Counted from the first letter of the stretch, positions 27,215-36,009 are shown. The stretch: 64,000 nt of DNA from Streptomyces spinoverrucosus (GCF_015712165.1 NZ_JADPZX010000001.1:3286001-3350000); one strand, 5' to 3'. Notes: generated by a model not told the origin, from the letters alone. Numbers and translations: made by a program.

Positions 27215-27264
27215 GGCTTCCGGTTGCAACATGGCATTGCAATGCGAGCGTGCAACCGGAAGCC
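27215..27264. promoter_or_regulatory. 14-bp perfect inverted repeat upstream of hsdM
   Basis: GGCTTCCGGTTGCA (27215-27228) and its exact reverse complement (27251-27264) flank 22 bases that themselves contain the palindrome ATTGCAAT. It lies 27 bases upstream of hsdM and 67 bases downstream of rloB on the minus strand. It could terminate rloAB transcription or be an operator for hsdMS; there is no T tract. Confidence 0.6.
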
Positions 27265-27331
27265 TACGGTCTTCCGAGAGGGCCATCGCCACCGCGCGCG
27301 ACAGTGACTGTGAGTGCCTTTAAGTGCCCGC

Positions 27332-28045
27332 TCAGTAGTCGGATACGTCCAGGCCTTCTTCGACGAACTTCCACACGTCCGTGTACGGGTCCCAGCCGTT
27401 CTGGTCCGCACGGCCGGCGTGACGGCTGACGAGGTCTTCCGCATAGCGCTGTGCCGTCTTGTACCGGCCGCTGAACTGCCCCCGCATGACGTGCTTGGCC
27501 TGCTCCTCGGAAACCGATCGGATGGCGGGGCCGTAGGTCTGCGCGAAGCCGGACTGTTGCTTGAGCCGATTCGCCGCGCTGTCGCAGACTCCGCCGAAGG
27601 TGCTCGTGTAGTTCTGGTAGTGCAGCAGCCGCCACAGTTCGAAGCACGGGTGGGAGTAGGCGATGTGAAGTTCCTCCCGCTTGGCCTTGGCGAAGGCTGT
27701 GGGGATGTCCTCGTGCTGGTCGCGGTCGAACAGGCACCACACCTGCGGCCAGTTCCAGTCGTCGGGACTGATCCCTGCCTTCTTGGCGGCGCGGCGAACC
27801 TCGTGCCACTTGGTGATGGCGTCTTCCACCAGCGGGAGCGGCTTGCGGCGCTTGCTGGGCGCGCTGCGGTTCTCGACCTTGCAGACGATCTCGTGACGGG
27901 GGTCCTTGCGGGTGCCGTGCTCCGTCACGAAAGTGACGAAACCCGGTTCCGTGACCGCGCCCTCGGTGAAGACGTACACCTCCCGGCGCAGCTTCTTCCG
28001 CTTCTTGACGCGTGCCGGATTGTCCCGCCCCTTGTCCCTCGCCAT
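27332..28045 (-). CDS. rloB: RloB-like protein with TOPRIM-like motifs
   Basis: The protein has 237 residues. It begins with a very basic stretch, then VYVFTEGAVTEPGF (Glu28) and VWCLFDRDQHED (Asp107, Asp109), which looks like the Glu plus DxD of a TOPRIM fold. HPCFELWRLLHYQNY is the conserved RloB segment. RloB is the partner of the RloA ATPase, found linked to type I restriction loci and similar to AbiL second components. Function is probably a nuclease triggered by the ATPase. Its ATG overlaps the rloA stop by one base. Confidence 0.85.
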   Translation of the reverse strand: MARDKGRDNPARVKKRKKLRREVYVFTEGAVTEPGFVTFVTEHGTRKDPRHEIVCKVENRSAPSKRRKPLPLVEDAITKWHEVRRAAKKAGISPDDWNWPQVWCLFDRDQHEDIPTAFAKAKREELHIAYSHPCFELWRLLHYQNYTSTFGGVCDSAANRLKQQSGFAQTYGPAIRSVSEEQAKHVMRGQFSGRYKTAQRYAEDLVSRHAGRADQNGWDPYTDVWKFVEEGLDVSDY

Positions 28046-29304
28046 CAGGAACGCTCTGCCTCCCCTGCCAGTGCCGTGAGCACCGTGCGTCCGATCTGGC
28101 CCTGGTCGACGTTCGGCACGCCGCCGTAAGCACCTGCCAGGTACGAGTCCTCAAGATCCTCTTCGGGCTTGGGGTCGAAGTCGCTCAGCGGATACAGCTC
28201 CGTGGCACCGCGCTTGTCCTTCTCCGTCAGCCAGATCTGCCCCGGCTCAAGCGGCCGGCCGCCTCTGGGGCTCTTCAGCAGGGACGCGTCGTGCGAGGTG
28301 AAGAGCAGCTGAGCAGCCGTCTTGTTGGACCAGGTTGCCTGGAACAGTCTGACTACTTCGGATGCGAACCTTGGATGCAAACTCGCGTCCAGCTCGTCGA
28401 TGAGCAGCACGGCGCCGCTGTCGAGAGCCAGCAGAAGCGGGCCGATGAGAGCGAACCAGGAGCGGGTGCCGAACGATTCCTTCGCCCAGTCCAGGGCCAC
28501 CGCGGTGTCAGGGTCACTGCCGTGCAGCAGCCTGACCGTAGGGGCACTGCCTCCTGGTTGGCGTTCCACTTCGGCGCCCTGGATACCCAGATCGGCCACT
28601 CTCAGCAGGTCCCGGACGCGTTCCCGGTGCCTGTCGTCGAGGAGCTGCTGGGCGGTGTAGGTCTCGCGGTCCCTCAACTCCGTCTCGGGGGTGATGTCCC
28701 ACAGGTTCGACCGGAACCAGTCGTAGATCCGAGACAGTTGGGGGTGGTTGTCACTCGCGGCGCGGCTGAGGAGCAGTGCGTTGGGACGCGTGGAGCGTGC
28801 CAGGCGCGCCCGATCTTGGACACGGTCGCCCGGAAAGTCGTAGACATTCTCACGCGAGGCGTCCCGGTCGAGCCAGACCTGTCGGCGGCCCTTCGGATAG
28901 GCGTGGAGCCACTCGGACTCCACCCGCCGGTCGCCCAGCTCGAAGCCGTAGGTCCAGCGCACTCCGTCCTCCAGGACGAAGTCGACCTCGTAGAAAGTGC
29001 TCGCCTCCGGCGACTCGGCGTCAAGGGCGAAAGGCTCGCGTTCAGGGACACCGATGTAAGAGGTCCACAAACCGTAGGAGTCCAGGACCGCGCTTCTCAT
29101 CTTCTTGAGCGCGGTGATGACGTTGGACTTGCCCGAGGCGTTGGCGCCGAAGACTCCGACGACCGGATAGACCGCCAGCTCCTTGCCGTCGGAGAGCCGG
29201 ACCGTTCGCGCCGCGTCGGACTCCTCCTCGGGCGCAACGACGAAGGACAGCTCCTGCTCGTCACGCAGTGACCGCACGTTCGCCGTACGGAAACGCAGCA
29301 GCAT
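28045..29304 (-). CDS. rloA: RloA-like AAA (OLD/AAA15) ATPase
   Basis: The protein has 419 residues. The Walker A is GANASGKS (53-60), right after the ABC/SMC-type N-terminus RFRTANVRSLRDEQELSF. Walker B is LLIDELDASLHP (Asp303, Glu304), and the sensor is LFTSHDASLL. This is the AAA15 type used by RloA, AbiL and PARIS AriA. It is followed by rloB with a one-base overlap, a two-gene defence module. ATG at 29304 has GGAAGGAGG upstream. It is separated from the chromosomal response-regulator gene by 61 bases. Confidence 0.88.
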   Translation of the reverse strand: MLLRFRTANVRSLRDEQELSFVVAPEEESDAARTVRLSDGKELAVYPVVGVFGANASGKSNVITALKKMRSAVLDSYGLWTSYIGVPEREPFALDAESPEASTFYEVDFVLEDGVRWTYGFELGDRRVESEWLHAYPKGRRQVWLDRDASRENVYDFPGDRVQDRARLARSTRPNALLLSRAASDNHPQLSRIYDWFRSNLWDITPETELRDRETYTAQQLLDDRHRERVRDLLRVADLGIQGAEVERQPGGSAPTVRLLHGSDPDTAVALDWAKESFGTRSWFALIGPLLLALDSGAVLLIDELDASLHPRFASEVVRLFQATWSNKTAAQLLFTSHDASLLKSPRGGRPLEPGQIWLTEKDKRGATELYPLSDFDPKPEEDLEDSYLAGAYGGVPNVDQGQIGRTVLTALAGEAERS

Positions 29305-29344
29305 AAGGCCCTCCTTCCGTCGGCCACAGCGTATCCGTGTGATC

Positions 29345-29358
29345 GTAGGCGTGCCTAC
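29345..29358. promoter_or_regulatory. Short palindrome between rloA and the response-regulator gene
   Basis: GTAGGC-GT-GCCTAC is a 6-bp-arm palindrome in the 61-base gap. It could be an operator for rloAB or a weak terminator; nothing decides between them. Confidence 0.3.
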
Positions 29359-29365
29359 CGGACGG

Positions 29366-30112
29366 TCACACCAGCCGTCGAGCCGTCGCCCACCGCGTCA
29401 GCTCGTGCCGGTTGGAGAGCTGGAGCTTCCTCAGGACCGCCGAGACATGGGACTCGACCGTCTTCACCGAGATGTACAGCTGCTTGGCGATCTCCTTGTA
29501 CGCGTAGCCGCGGGCGATGAGCCGCAGGACCTCCCGCTCGCGCTGGGTGAGACGATCCAGGTCCTCGTCGACCGGCGGGGCGTCGGTGGAGGCGAAGGCG
29601 TCGAGGACGAAGCCGGCCAGACGCGGTGAGAAGACCGCGTCGCCCTCCTGGACCCGGAATATCGAGTCGACCAGGTCCGTGCCGGTGATCGTCTTCGTGA
29701 CGTAGCCCCGCGCGCCGCCGCGGATCACGCCGATCACGTCCTCCGCCGCGTCCGAGACGGACAGGGCGAGGAAACGGACCGGCTGCTCGGCGTCGGCCAT
29801 CAACGCGGCGCAGCGGCGCAGCACTTCGACCCCGCCGCCACCCGGGAGGTGCACATCGAGCAGGACCACCTCGGGCCGGGTCGCGGTGATGACCGTGACC
29901 GCCTGGTCGACGTCCGCGGCCTCGCCGACGACCTCGACGCCGGTCTGCTCGGTCTGTCCGATCTCGGCCTGTACGCCCGTACGGAACATGCGGTGGTCGT
30001 CGACGAGCACCACGCGCACGTGCCGCTGTCCCGCGCCGCCGCCCGCTGTCGGTGCGGGCTCGGCCGCCTCTTCCGCTCCCGCCGTCCCGTTCGCCTCGGT
30101 CGGGTCGCTCAT
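29366..30112 (-). CDS. NarL/LuxR-family response regulator
   Basis: The protein has 248 residues. A receiver domain (VVLVDDH, phosphoacceptor Asp86 in VLLDVHLP, Lys in YVTKTI) is followed by a LuxR-type helix-turn-helix (LTQREREVLRLIARGYAYKEIAKQL). Residues 1-30 form an Ala/Glu/Gly-rich tail. The ATG overlaps the kinase stop (ATGA). It is the partner of the PspC-kinase upstream and probably responds to envelope stress, as in LiaSR-like systems. Confidence 0.92.
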   Translation of the reverse strand: MSDPTEANGTAGAEEAAEPAPTAGGGAGQRHVRVVLVDDHRMFRTGVQAEIGQTEQTGVEVVGEAADVDQAVTVITATRPEVVLLDVHLPGGGGVEVLRRCAALMADAEQPVRFLALSVSDAAEDVIGVIRGGARGYVTKTITGTDLVDSIFRVQEGDAVFSPRLAGFVLDAFASTDAPPVDEDLDRLTQREREVLRLIARGYAYKEIAKQLYISVKTVESHVSAVLRKLQLSNRHELTRWATARRLV

Positions 30113-31443
30113 GACGTCTTCTCCGCCCTCTCCATCTCCAGCTCGACCTCCGTGCCGCCGTCGGGCACCGCCCGCAGCCGGGCCGTGCCGCCGTTGCGCT
30201 CCATGCGGCCGATGATCGATTCTCTGACGCCCATGCGGTCGGCCGGTATCGAGTCGAGGTCGAAGCCGGGACCACGGTCCCGGACGGACACGAAGACCGT
30301 CTTTCCCTCGACCTCGGCGTAGACCTGCACGGCGCCGCCTTCGCCACCGTACTTGGCGGCGTTCACCATCGCCTCGCGCGCGGCCTGCATCTGTGCGCCG
30401 ATCCTCTCGTCGAGCGGGCAGTCGCCGACCACGACGACCTCTATGGGGACGCCGTGCTTGTCCTCCACCTCCGCGGCGTTGCGCCGTACCGCGTCGGCGA
30501 GGGTGGTCGGCTCGTCGGCCTCGTCCTTGCCGGTGCCCTCCGGCTTGTAGAGCCAGGTGCGCAGGTCGCGCTCCTGGGCGCGGGCGAGGCGGCGCACCTC
30601 GCCCGCGTTGTCCGCGTTGCGCTGTATCAGCGTCAGGGTGTGCAGCACCGAGTCGTGGACGTGGGCGGCGACCTCCGCGCGCTCCTGGGCGCGGATACGC
30701 ATCAGCCGCTCCTCGGACAGGTCCTGGGTCATACGGACCAGGTACGGACCGGCGAGGAGCGTTATGCCGACGAGCACCGCGAGGGCCGCCTGCAGGACCG
30801 AGCCGAGGTGGGCGGCGGAGCCCTGGAGCACGAAGACGCCGGTGACGCCGGCCGTGACCAGCAGGACCCCGGCCACCGCGCGCAGCAGGGTGAGGGTGCG
30901 CTTGCGGCGGCCGACCTCGACCCAGCGGGCCCGGCGGGCGTTGTCCGCCTGGCGCCAGACCAGGGCGACACCGGCGCCGACCAGCACGGTCGGCAGGAGG
31001 TAGGCCTGGGCGCCGCCGCCCAGGTTCACATTGCCCACGAAGACCATGGCCACGACGACCATGAGCAGCAGGGCGACGATCTGGCCCTTGTCCGGCTTGC
31101 GGGCCACGAGTCTCTTGCGGCCGTCGGACGAGGTCTCGGTGGTGACCAGGGACGGCGGCTTCTGTGCCTCGACGCCGCCGACGCCGAGCGGCACGAAGAA
31201 CCAGAAGGCGGCGTAGAGCAGCGCTCCGAGGCCGTCGGCCATGAACAGGCCGACGAACACCAGGCGCACCCAGATCACGGGCAGGCCGAGATGCCCGGCG
31301 AGCCCCCGCGCGACGCCACCGAGCCAGCGTCCGTCACTGCTGCGGTAGAGCTTGCGCGGCGGCCGCGGTTCGTCGAGTGGCGCTGCTGCGGTTGCGGCTT
31401 CCGGCATGCCATTGATGGTCACACGCTCGGCGGGCCGGAGCAT
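30109..31443 (-). CDS. PspC-domain sensor histidine kinase
   Basis: The protein has up to 444 residues. A PspC domain at ~30-90 (KLYRSSDGRWLGGVARGLAGHLG) is followed by several membrane segments to ~235. The HisKA_3 dimerisation helix has His263 (AAHVHDSVLHTL), and a C-terminal ATPase domain carries AREAMVNAAKYGG and RDRGPGFD. It is a NarL-type kinase (like LiaS/DesK). The start is uncertain: GTG/ATG at 31422 or 31407 are possible, and an ATCAGGGT box overlaps the 31443 start. It is divergent from a PspC/LiaF-like protein. Confidence 0.88.
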   Translation of the reverse strand: MLRPAERVTINGMPEAATAAAPLDEPRPPRKLYRSSDGRWLGGVARGLAGHLGLPVIWVRLVFVGLFMADGLGALLYAAFWFFVPLGVGGVEAQKPPSLVTTETSSDGRKRLVARKPDKGQIVALLLMVVVAMVFVGNVNLGGGAQAYLLPTVLVGAGVALVWRQADNARRARWVEVGRRKRTLTLLRAVAGVLLVTAGVTGVFVLQGSAAHLGSVLQAALAVLVGITLLAGPYLVRMTQDLSEERLMRIRAQERAEVAAHVHDSVLHTLTLIQRNADNAGEVRRLARAQERDLRTWLYKPEGTGKDEADEPTTLADAVRRNAAEVEDKHGVPIEVVVVGDCPLDERIGAQMQAAREAMVNAAKYGGEGGAVQVYAEVEGKTVFVSVRDRGPGFDLDSIPADRMGVRESIIGRMERNGGTARLRAVPDGGTEVELEMERAEKTS

Positions 31444-31531
31444 CAGGGTCGACCCCTTAGACCACCCTGATCTTCGCCGGGCCCGTCCGTCGAACGCCTC
31501 CCCCGCCCCGGCTCAGGGGCGATATCAGGGT
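31442..31531. promoter_or_regulatory. Repeated ATCAGGGT box between divergent PspC genes
   Basis: ATCAGGGT occurs at 31442-31449 and 31524-31531, and its reverse complement ACCCTGAT at 31464-31471; a near copy (CCAGGGTCA) follows at ~31536. The first and second make an inverted pair with a 14-base spacer. The density suggests binding sites of the adjacent response regulator. Confidence 0.5.
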
Positions 31532-31586
31532 CCGACCAGGGTCATTCCGACTCCCGCGGCGGCGGCTCGCCCGTCACCATGGACTC

Positions 31587-33113
31587 ATGACTGATCACCA
31601 GCACGCCGCGGATGCCGTGCCCGACGCGGGCACCGCGTCCGACGCTGCGGCCGCGACCACCGCAGGTGAGGAACCGCGCGCGCACGAGGGCGCGCGCGGC
31701 AAGAGCAACACGAGCGGCGGCAAGAGCAACACGAGCGCCGGGAGCGCGGCCCGCGGGACCGGTGACCCCGGCGTGCCCAGTGATTTCGGCGGGCCCGGTG
31801 ATCCCGGCGAGCAGGGTGATCCCGGGGGGCCCAGGACGCTGGAGCCTCCGCACAAGTTCCGGCGGGATCGGCGGCACAAGATGTTCGCCGGGGTGTGTGC
31901 CGGGCTGGGGCGGCAATGCGACATGGATCCGGTGATCTTCCGGATCACCCTCGCCGTGCTCTCCGCGACCGGCGGTATCGGACTCATCTTCTACGGCTTC
32001 GCCTGGCTCTTCGTCCCGTACGACGACGAGGACGAGAACGAGGTCCGCAAGCTCCTGACCGGCCGGGTCGACGGACAGGCCCTCACCGCCGTGCTGTTCG
32101 CGCTGGTCGGCTGCGGTGTCTTCCTGACATTGCTGAACAACGGCGGGGTGCTGACCTTCGCCGTCGTCCTCTCCCTCCTCCTCGCGGGCGCCGGTTACTG
32201 GTCGCATCGCCGGGGCGCCCCGGACCCCGACCCGCTGGCGGCGCAGGCGGTCGCCGACGCCCCACCGGAGGCCCAGGCGCCGCCGGTCCCCGCCGCGTAC
32301 CCCTCCTGGTGGCGGGACCCGATCGTCAAGGACGGCACGCATGTCGGCGGTACCGGCTATCTGTGGGGTCCGCGCGATTCCCGCGACCGGGACATCGCGG
32401 CGGCCGTCAACGTCAGCCTCGGTGCGGAAACCGGCCCTCAGGCCTCCCTCACCCAGCGCACCGCGCCGCCCAAGCCGCGCGGCCCGCGCTGGATCGGCGG
32501 CTGGGTCTTCCTGCTCGCACTCCTGGCGGGTGCGGTCGGCACACGCGTGACGTGGCAGGAGCAGCCGCTGGGCACCAGCCTGCAGACCGGCCTGGCCTGC
32601 GCGCTCGCCGTCATCGGGCTGGGCATCGCGGTCAGCGCGTTCCTGGGCCGCACGGGAGCGGGGTCGATCTTCCTGGCGATCATCACGGCGGGGTTGCTCG
32701 CCGGGGCGGCGGCGATGCCCAAGAACATCGGCACGGAGTGGATACGCACGACGTGGCGTCCCGCCGCGGTGGCCGACGTGGAGCGGAAGTACGACCTCGG
32801 CACCGGCGTCGGCACGCTGGATCTGACCCGGCTGAACCCGGCGAAGGGCCAGACGGTGTCCACGGACGCCGAGGTGGGCGTGGGCCGGCTGCGGGTGATC
32901 GTGCCGCCGGACGTGACCGTGAAGGCGAACATCGACGTGGGGGTGGGTGACATCCAGCTGCCGGGCGAGCAGAAGCAGGACGTGGATGTGGAGCCGGGCA
33001 AGTACCGGGAGGTGACGCTGACTCCGGCGTCGGGTGTGAAGGGCGCCGGCACGGTCGATCTCGACCTCAGGGTGGGCGTCGGTCAGGTGGAGGTGAGCCG
33101 TGCTGCGTCATGA
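31587..33113 (+). CDS. PspC domain membrane protein with LiaF-like C-terminus
   Basis: The protein has 508 residues. An Ala/Gly-rich N-terminal tail (1-85) includes a short tandem GKSNTSG-like repeat. The PspC domain (~90-150: KMFAGVCAGLGRQCDMDP, then IGLIFYGFAWLFVPY) comes next, followed by more membrane segments and, from ~400, a beta-rich domain (VGRLRVIVPPDVTVKANIDVG) like LiaF/DUF2154. It probably senses envelope state and modulates the divergent kinase. It overlaps the next gene by 14 bases. Confidence 0.88.
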   Translation: MTDHQHAADAVPDAGTASDAAAATTAGEEPRAHEGARGKSNTSGGKSNTSAGSAARGTGDPGVPSDFGGPGDPGEQGDPGGPRTLEPPHKFRRDRRHKMFAGVCAGLGRQCDMDPVIFRITLAVLSATGGIGLIFYGFAWLFVPYDDEDENEVRKLLTGRVDGQALTAVLFALVGCGVFLTLLNNGGVLTFAVVLSLLLAGAGYWSHRRGAPDPDPLAAQAVADAPPEAQAPPVPAAYPSWWRDPIVKDGTHVGGTGYLWGPRDSRDRDIAAAVNVSLGAETGPQASLTQRTAPPKPRGPRWIGGWVFLLALLAGAVGTRVTWQEQPLGTSLQTGLACALAVIGLGIAVSAFLGRTGAGSIFLAIITAGLLAGAAAMPKNIGTEWIRTTWRPAAVADVERKYDLGTGVGTLDLTRLNPAKGQTVSTDAEVGVGRLRVIVPPDVTVKANIDVGVGDIQLPGEQKQDVDVEPGKYREVTLTPASGVKGAGTVDLDLRVGVGQVEVSRAAS

Positions 33114-33324
33114 GTTCCAGCCGGGAAGGCTGGTGGCCGGGGCCGTCGTCACCGCGGCTGGTGTCCTGTACGCCGGGGACGCGGGTGGCGCATGGGAGAC
33201 ACCGTGGTTCGCGGCGTTCCCCATGATGGTGGGCGGACTGTGTCTGGCCGCCGTGGCCGGGATACTGAGCCGGGGCATACGCCGCCGTGGGGCACGCCGC
33301 GAGGCCGCCCGGGGCGAGGGCTAG
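33100..33324 (+). CDS. Small membrane protein
   Basis: The protein has 74 residues. GTG at 33100 lies inside the end of the PspC gene. Two hydrophobic segments (LVAGAVVTAAGVLYAG and FAAFPMMVGGLCLAAVAGIL) and a basic C-terminus are seen. The overlap suggests co-translation with the PspC/LiaF-like protein. No family is recognised. Confidence 0.75.
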   Translation: MLRHEFQPGRLVAGAVVTAAGVLYAGDAGGAWETPWFAAFPMMVGGLCLAAVAGILSRGIRRRGARREAARGEG

Positions 33325-33926
33325 GGAAACGCGCGACGCCGACGTCTCGCGGGTGGGCACCGAATCGGGGACCGCACGACTCGACCGCGCCCCGCCCACC
33401 CGCGCGGCTCGACTGCCGCCCCACCTGCGTGGCTCAGCCGCCAGCCGCCTACACGCCCTGACCGGCGAACGTCGGCCACCCAAGTGGCCCGCCACACAAT
33501 CGCCCCGCGCATTTGCCCAGGCTCCAGCAGCTACCGCCATTGGGTTCCAGCTGCCCAACTGGCTGACCGCCCGGGGAAGCCAGCATCCAGCCGCCCGGGT
33601 AGGCCGGCACCCAGCCGCCCAAGGCCCGCCAACCCCGCGGATGGCCCAAACGCCGCCGCCCAGTCAGCAAGTCGGCCGACCAGCAAGGCCAGCTGGCCAA
33701 GGCCCCAGCAAGGCCATCCAATCCATGCCAACCCACCCGTGCCAACCAGCCAACACCAACCCGCCAGTGCCAGCCAACCCGCCGATGCCAGCCAGCCCGC
33801 CAACGCCAACCCGCCGACGCCAGCCAGCCGATTCCGACCAGCCGATTCCGACCAGCCAATGCCAGCCAACCGATGCCGACCCGCCGATGCCAGCCAGCCA
33901 AATAGGAAGCAGCCCCTCACCCCACG
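33325..33926. repeat. Gene-less stretch with degenerate CCAACCCGCC/GCCAGCCA tandem repeat
   Basis: From about 33720 to 33905 short units of 9-16 bases such as ATGCCAGCC, AACCCGCC and GATTCCGACCAGCC recur, including an exact doubling of CGATTCCGACCAGC at ~33829-33858. The frames opened by the repeat on both strands are Pro/Ala- or Trp/Gly-rich and look non-coding. It lies between convergent genes. 33325-33720 holds nothing recognisable. Confidence 0.6.
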
Positions 33927-34460
33927 CTAGCGATACCCGCCCGCCCGCCGTCGCCGTCGTGAGCGAAGGGCCGCGTCCAGGGAGAGCATGGGGGCGCCGG
34001 CGAGGACGAGGGGGAGCCAGGCCATCAGATAGGCGAGGTCGTTGCCGTAGTAGTACGGGTCGGAGGCCCAGCTGACGGTGAGCCAGAGGCTCAGGGAGAT
34101 CAGCGCGCCGCCGAGGGCGGCGAGGCGGGCGAGGAGGCCGAGGAGGATGCCGATGCCGACGGCGAGTTCACCGAAGGCCATGGCGTAGCCGAAGGCGACC
34201 GGGTTCTCCAGGGCCAGGTCGACGAGGGCGGGGATGGCCGAGGAGTCCCGGACGGTGCGCATCGTGTCGCCGATGGAGCCGGAACCGGCTTCCTGCATGA
34301 ACGCGCTGTCGGTGAGTTTGTCGAGACCGGCGTAGATGAACGTGACGCCGAGGAAGATCCGGAGGGGAAGGAGGGCGTAGCGGGTGGCGGTGTCACGCCA
34401 GTCGGCGTGGCCGCCGTCGTAGTGGGAGCTGTGCGTCTCTGTACGAACACCGTGAGTCAT
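33927..34460 (-). CDS. DoxX family membrane protein
   Basis: The protein has 177 residues and four membrane segments. ALLPLRIFLGVTFIYAGLDKL is the DoxX start; GYAMAFGELAVGIGILLGLLARLAALGG and a final LMAWLPLVLAGAPMLSLD follow. DoxX proteins relate to the thiosulfate:quinone oxidoreductase subunit and, in actinobacteria, to membrane oxidoreductase complexes with SodA/SseA; here the role is unknown. It lacks a clear ribosome site. The 217 bases upstream show nothing recognisable. Confidence 0.85.
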   Translation of the reverse strand: MTHGVRTETHSSHYDGGHADWRDTATRYALLPLRIFLGVTFIYAGLDKLTDSAFMQEAGSGSIGDTMRTVRDSSAIPALVDLALENPVAFGYAMAFGELAVGIGILLGLLARLAALGGALISLSLWLTVSWASDPYYYGNDLAYLMAWLPLVLAGAPMLSLDAALRSRRRRRAGGYR

Positions 34461-34677
34461 CGCTGCATAGCCGCCTCTCGCACGCCGTGCCGTCGCCCTT
34501 ACAAGACCATACGTACGAAAGGAAGGACCCGCTCATTCACATACCGGCCGGATTTGGCAAAGGTCGGCAGTCCGCCCGAGTCCGCCTGCACAAGTCGAGG
34601 TCAGGCCAAGCCCAGCCGGACTGGTCGACGACACCCAACCCGTCTGGCCGATGACACCCAATCAGCCCAGCAGGCCC

Positions 34678-36009
34678 TCACTCCGTCACCTCGATCACAT
34701 ACGCGTTGGTCTCCACCCCAGCCGTCGTGACCACCCGCACCGCCACCCGCCCGGGTTCCACCTCGGCCGGTACGGGCACGGTCAGCAGGGTGTCCGTCGG
34801 GTTGCTGAAGCCGCCGGTGATCGGGACGAGGGGGACGTGGACATGGACGGGGCCGATCTGGACGACCATGCGGGAGAGGCGGTCGGCGGTACCGGCACCC
34901 GGCGGGACGAAGCCCGCGCCGCGGATCTCGATGTCCTCGCCGGTGCGGATGGGCGCGTCCAGGTCACCGGCCTCGCGGGCGCGGACGACGGAGAGGACGA
35001 CGGGGCGGCCGCCCTCGGCGTACTTGCCGGCGAGGTAGGTGGCCGCCGACACCAGGACCACCACCGCCAGCCCCCACGGCAGGTCGGGCAGTTGTTCGGG
35101 TCGGCGCGCCAGCCGCACCGCCGCGAACACCAGGGCGACGGCGCTGATCACGACGTACTGGATGTCGGCGAAGGTGCCCCGCCCCGAATCGTCCGTCAGC
35201 AGATCGGCCGCCCTCGGCCGGTCCGCGCGGACCTTCTGCAGCCGTTGCCCGAGGACGCGCAGCCCGACCACCCGCCGTACCAGCACGGCGATCCCGCAGG
35301 CCACGGCGAGGACGGTCACCACCCCGGCGCCACGGGCGAGTTCGAGGCCGGCGATCAGCTCGTCGCGGGCGCCGGGCGAGGAGGCGGCGGCCAGCTGCCC
35401 CGCCAGCACCAGCACGGAGTAGGCGACGAACAGCACCCACATCGCCGCGACGGCACGGGACGTCGACAGGCGGTTGTCCTCGCCGATGACGGGGGCCAGC
35501 ACGCCACCGCGCGCTCGGTGGAAGAAGGAGGCCGCCGTCAGGGCCACCGCCACCAGCAGCGCCGCGAGCAGCCCGGCGGTACGGGCCGTCGTCCAGCCGG
35601 TGCCGATCGCCGTCAGCGACTGCACCAGCAGCAACAGCAGGACCAGCGCCCACACCGCGATCGCCGTGCGGCGCCACAGGCGGGACAGCCAGGCCTCGCC
35701 CTCGGCGCGGGCGCGTTCGGCGACCGCCGCCGCGGACTGGGTCAGTTCGTCGGAGACCCACTGGCGAGAGGCCGACGCGGAGTGGGCCACGGCCGCGGGA
35801 AGGCCCTGCCCGGCCGCGAACTCGTCCCGCATCAGCAGGAATTCGGCCACCGCCCGCCGATGCCCCGCGCGCGCCCCGTGCGGACAGTCCCCGCAGGTGC
35901 AGCCACCGCCATGAGCGCTCCCGAACGCGCCCGTGCGCGCCTCCAGGCTCTGCCTCGCCTCCTGCACCGCCACGCCCGACGCCCGCCTTCCGCGCATCCC
36001 CGTGCCCAT
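34678..36009 (-). CDS. Multi-pass membrane protein with C-terminal Ig-like domain
   Basis: The protein has 443 residues. The N-terminal soluble part contains a small Cys-rich patch (CTCGDCPHG). About seven hydrophobic segments follow between ~115 and 330. The last ~110 residues (IRTGEDIEIRGAGFVPPG, then VAVRVVTTAGVETNAYVIEVTE) look like an IPT/TIG-type beta-sandwich. No enzyme motif was found, and I do not recognise the family. The topology would place the Ig-like domain on one side of the membrane, possibly outside. Confidence 0.75.
   Translation of the reverse strand: MGTGMRGRRASGVAVQEARQSLEARTGAFGSAHGGGCTCGDCPHGARAGHRRAVAEFLLMRDEFAAGQGLPAAVAHSASASRQWVSDELTQSAAAVAERARAEGEAWLSRLWRRTAIAVWALVLLLLLVQSLTAIGTGWTTARTAGLLAALLVAVALTAASFFHRARGGVLAPVIGEDNRLSTSRAVAAMWVLFVAYSVLVLAGQLAAASSPGARDELIAGLELARGAGVVTVLAVACGIAVLVRRVVGLRVLGQRLQKVRADRPRAADLLTDDSGRGTFADIQYVVISAVALVFAAVRLARRPEQLPDLPWGLAVVVLVSAATYLAGKYAEGGRPVVLSVVRAREAGDLDAPIRTGEDIEIRGAGFVPPGAGTADRLSRMVVQIGPVHVHVPLVPITGGFSNPTDTLLTVPVPAEVEPGRVAVRVVTTAGVETNAYVIEVTE

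Noticed and set aside
24372..27323. A 983-codon plus-strand frame
   Set aside because: It is antisense to hsdM and has no recognisable domain.
33287..34075. A Pro/Ala-rich protein encoded by the repeat array
   Set aside because: Frames are open on both strands because of the repeat; it overlaps DoxX and lacks a proper start.
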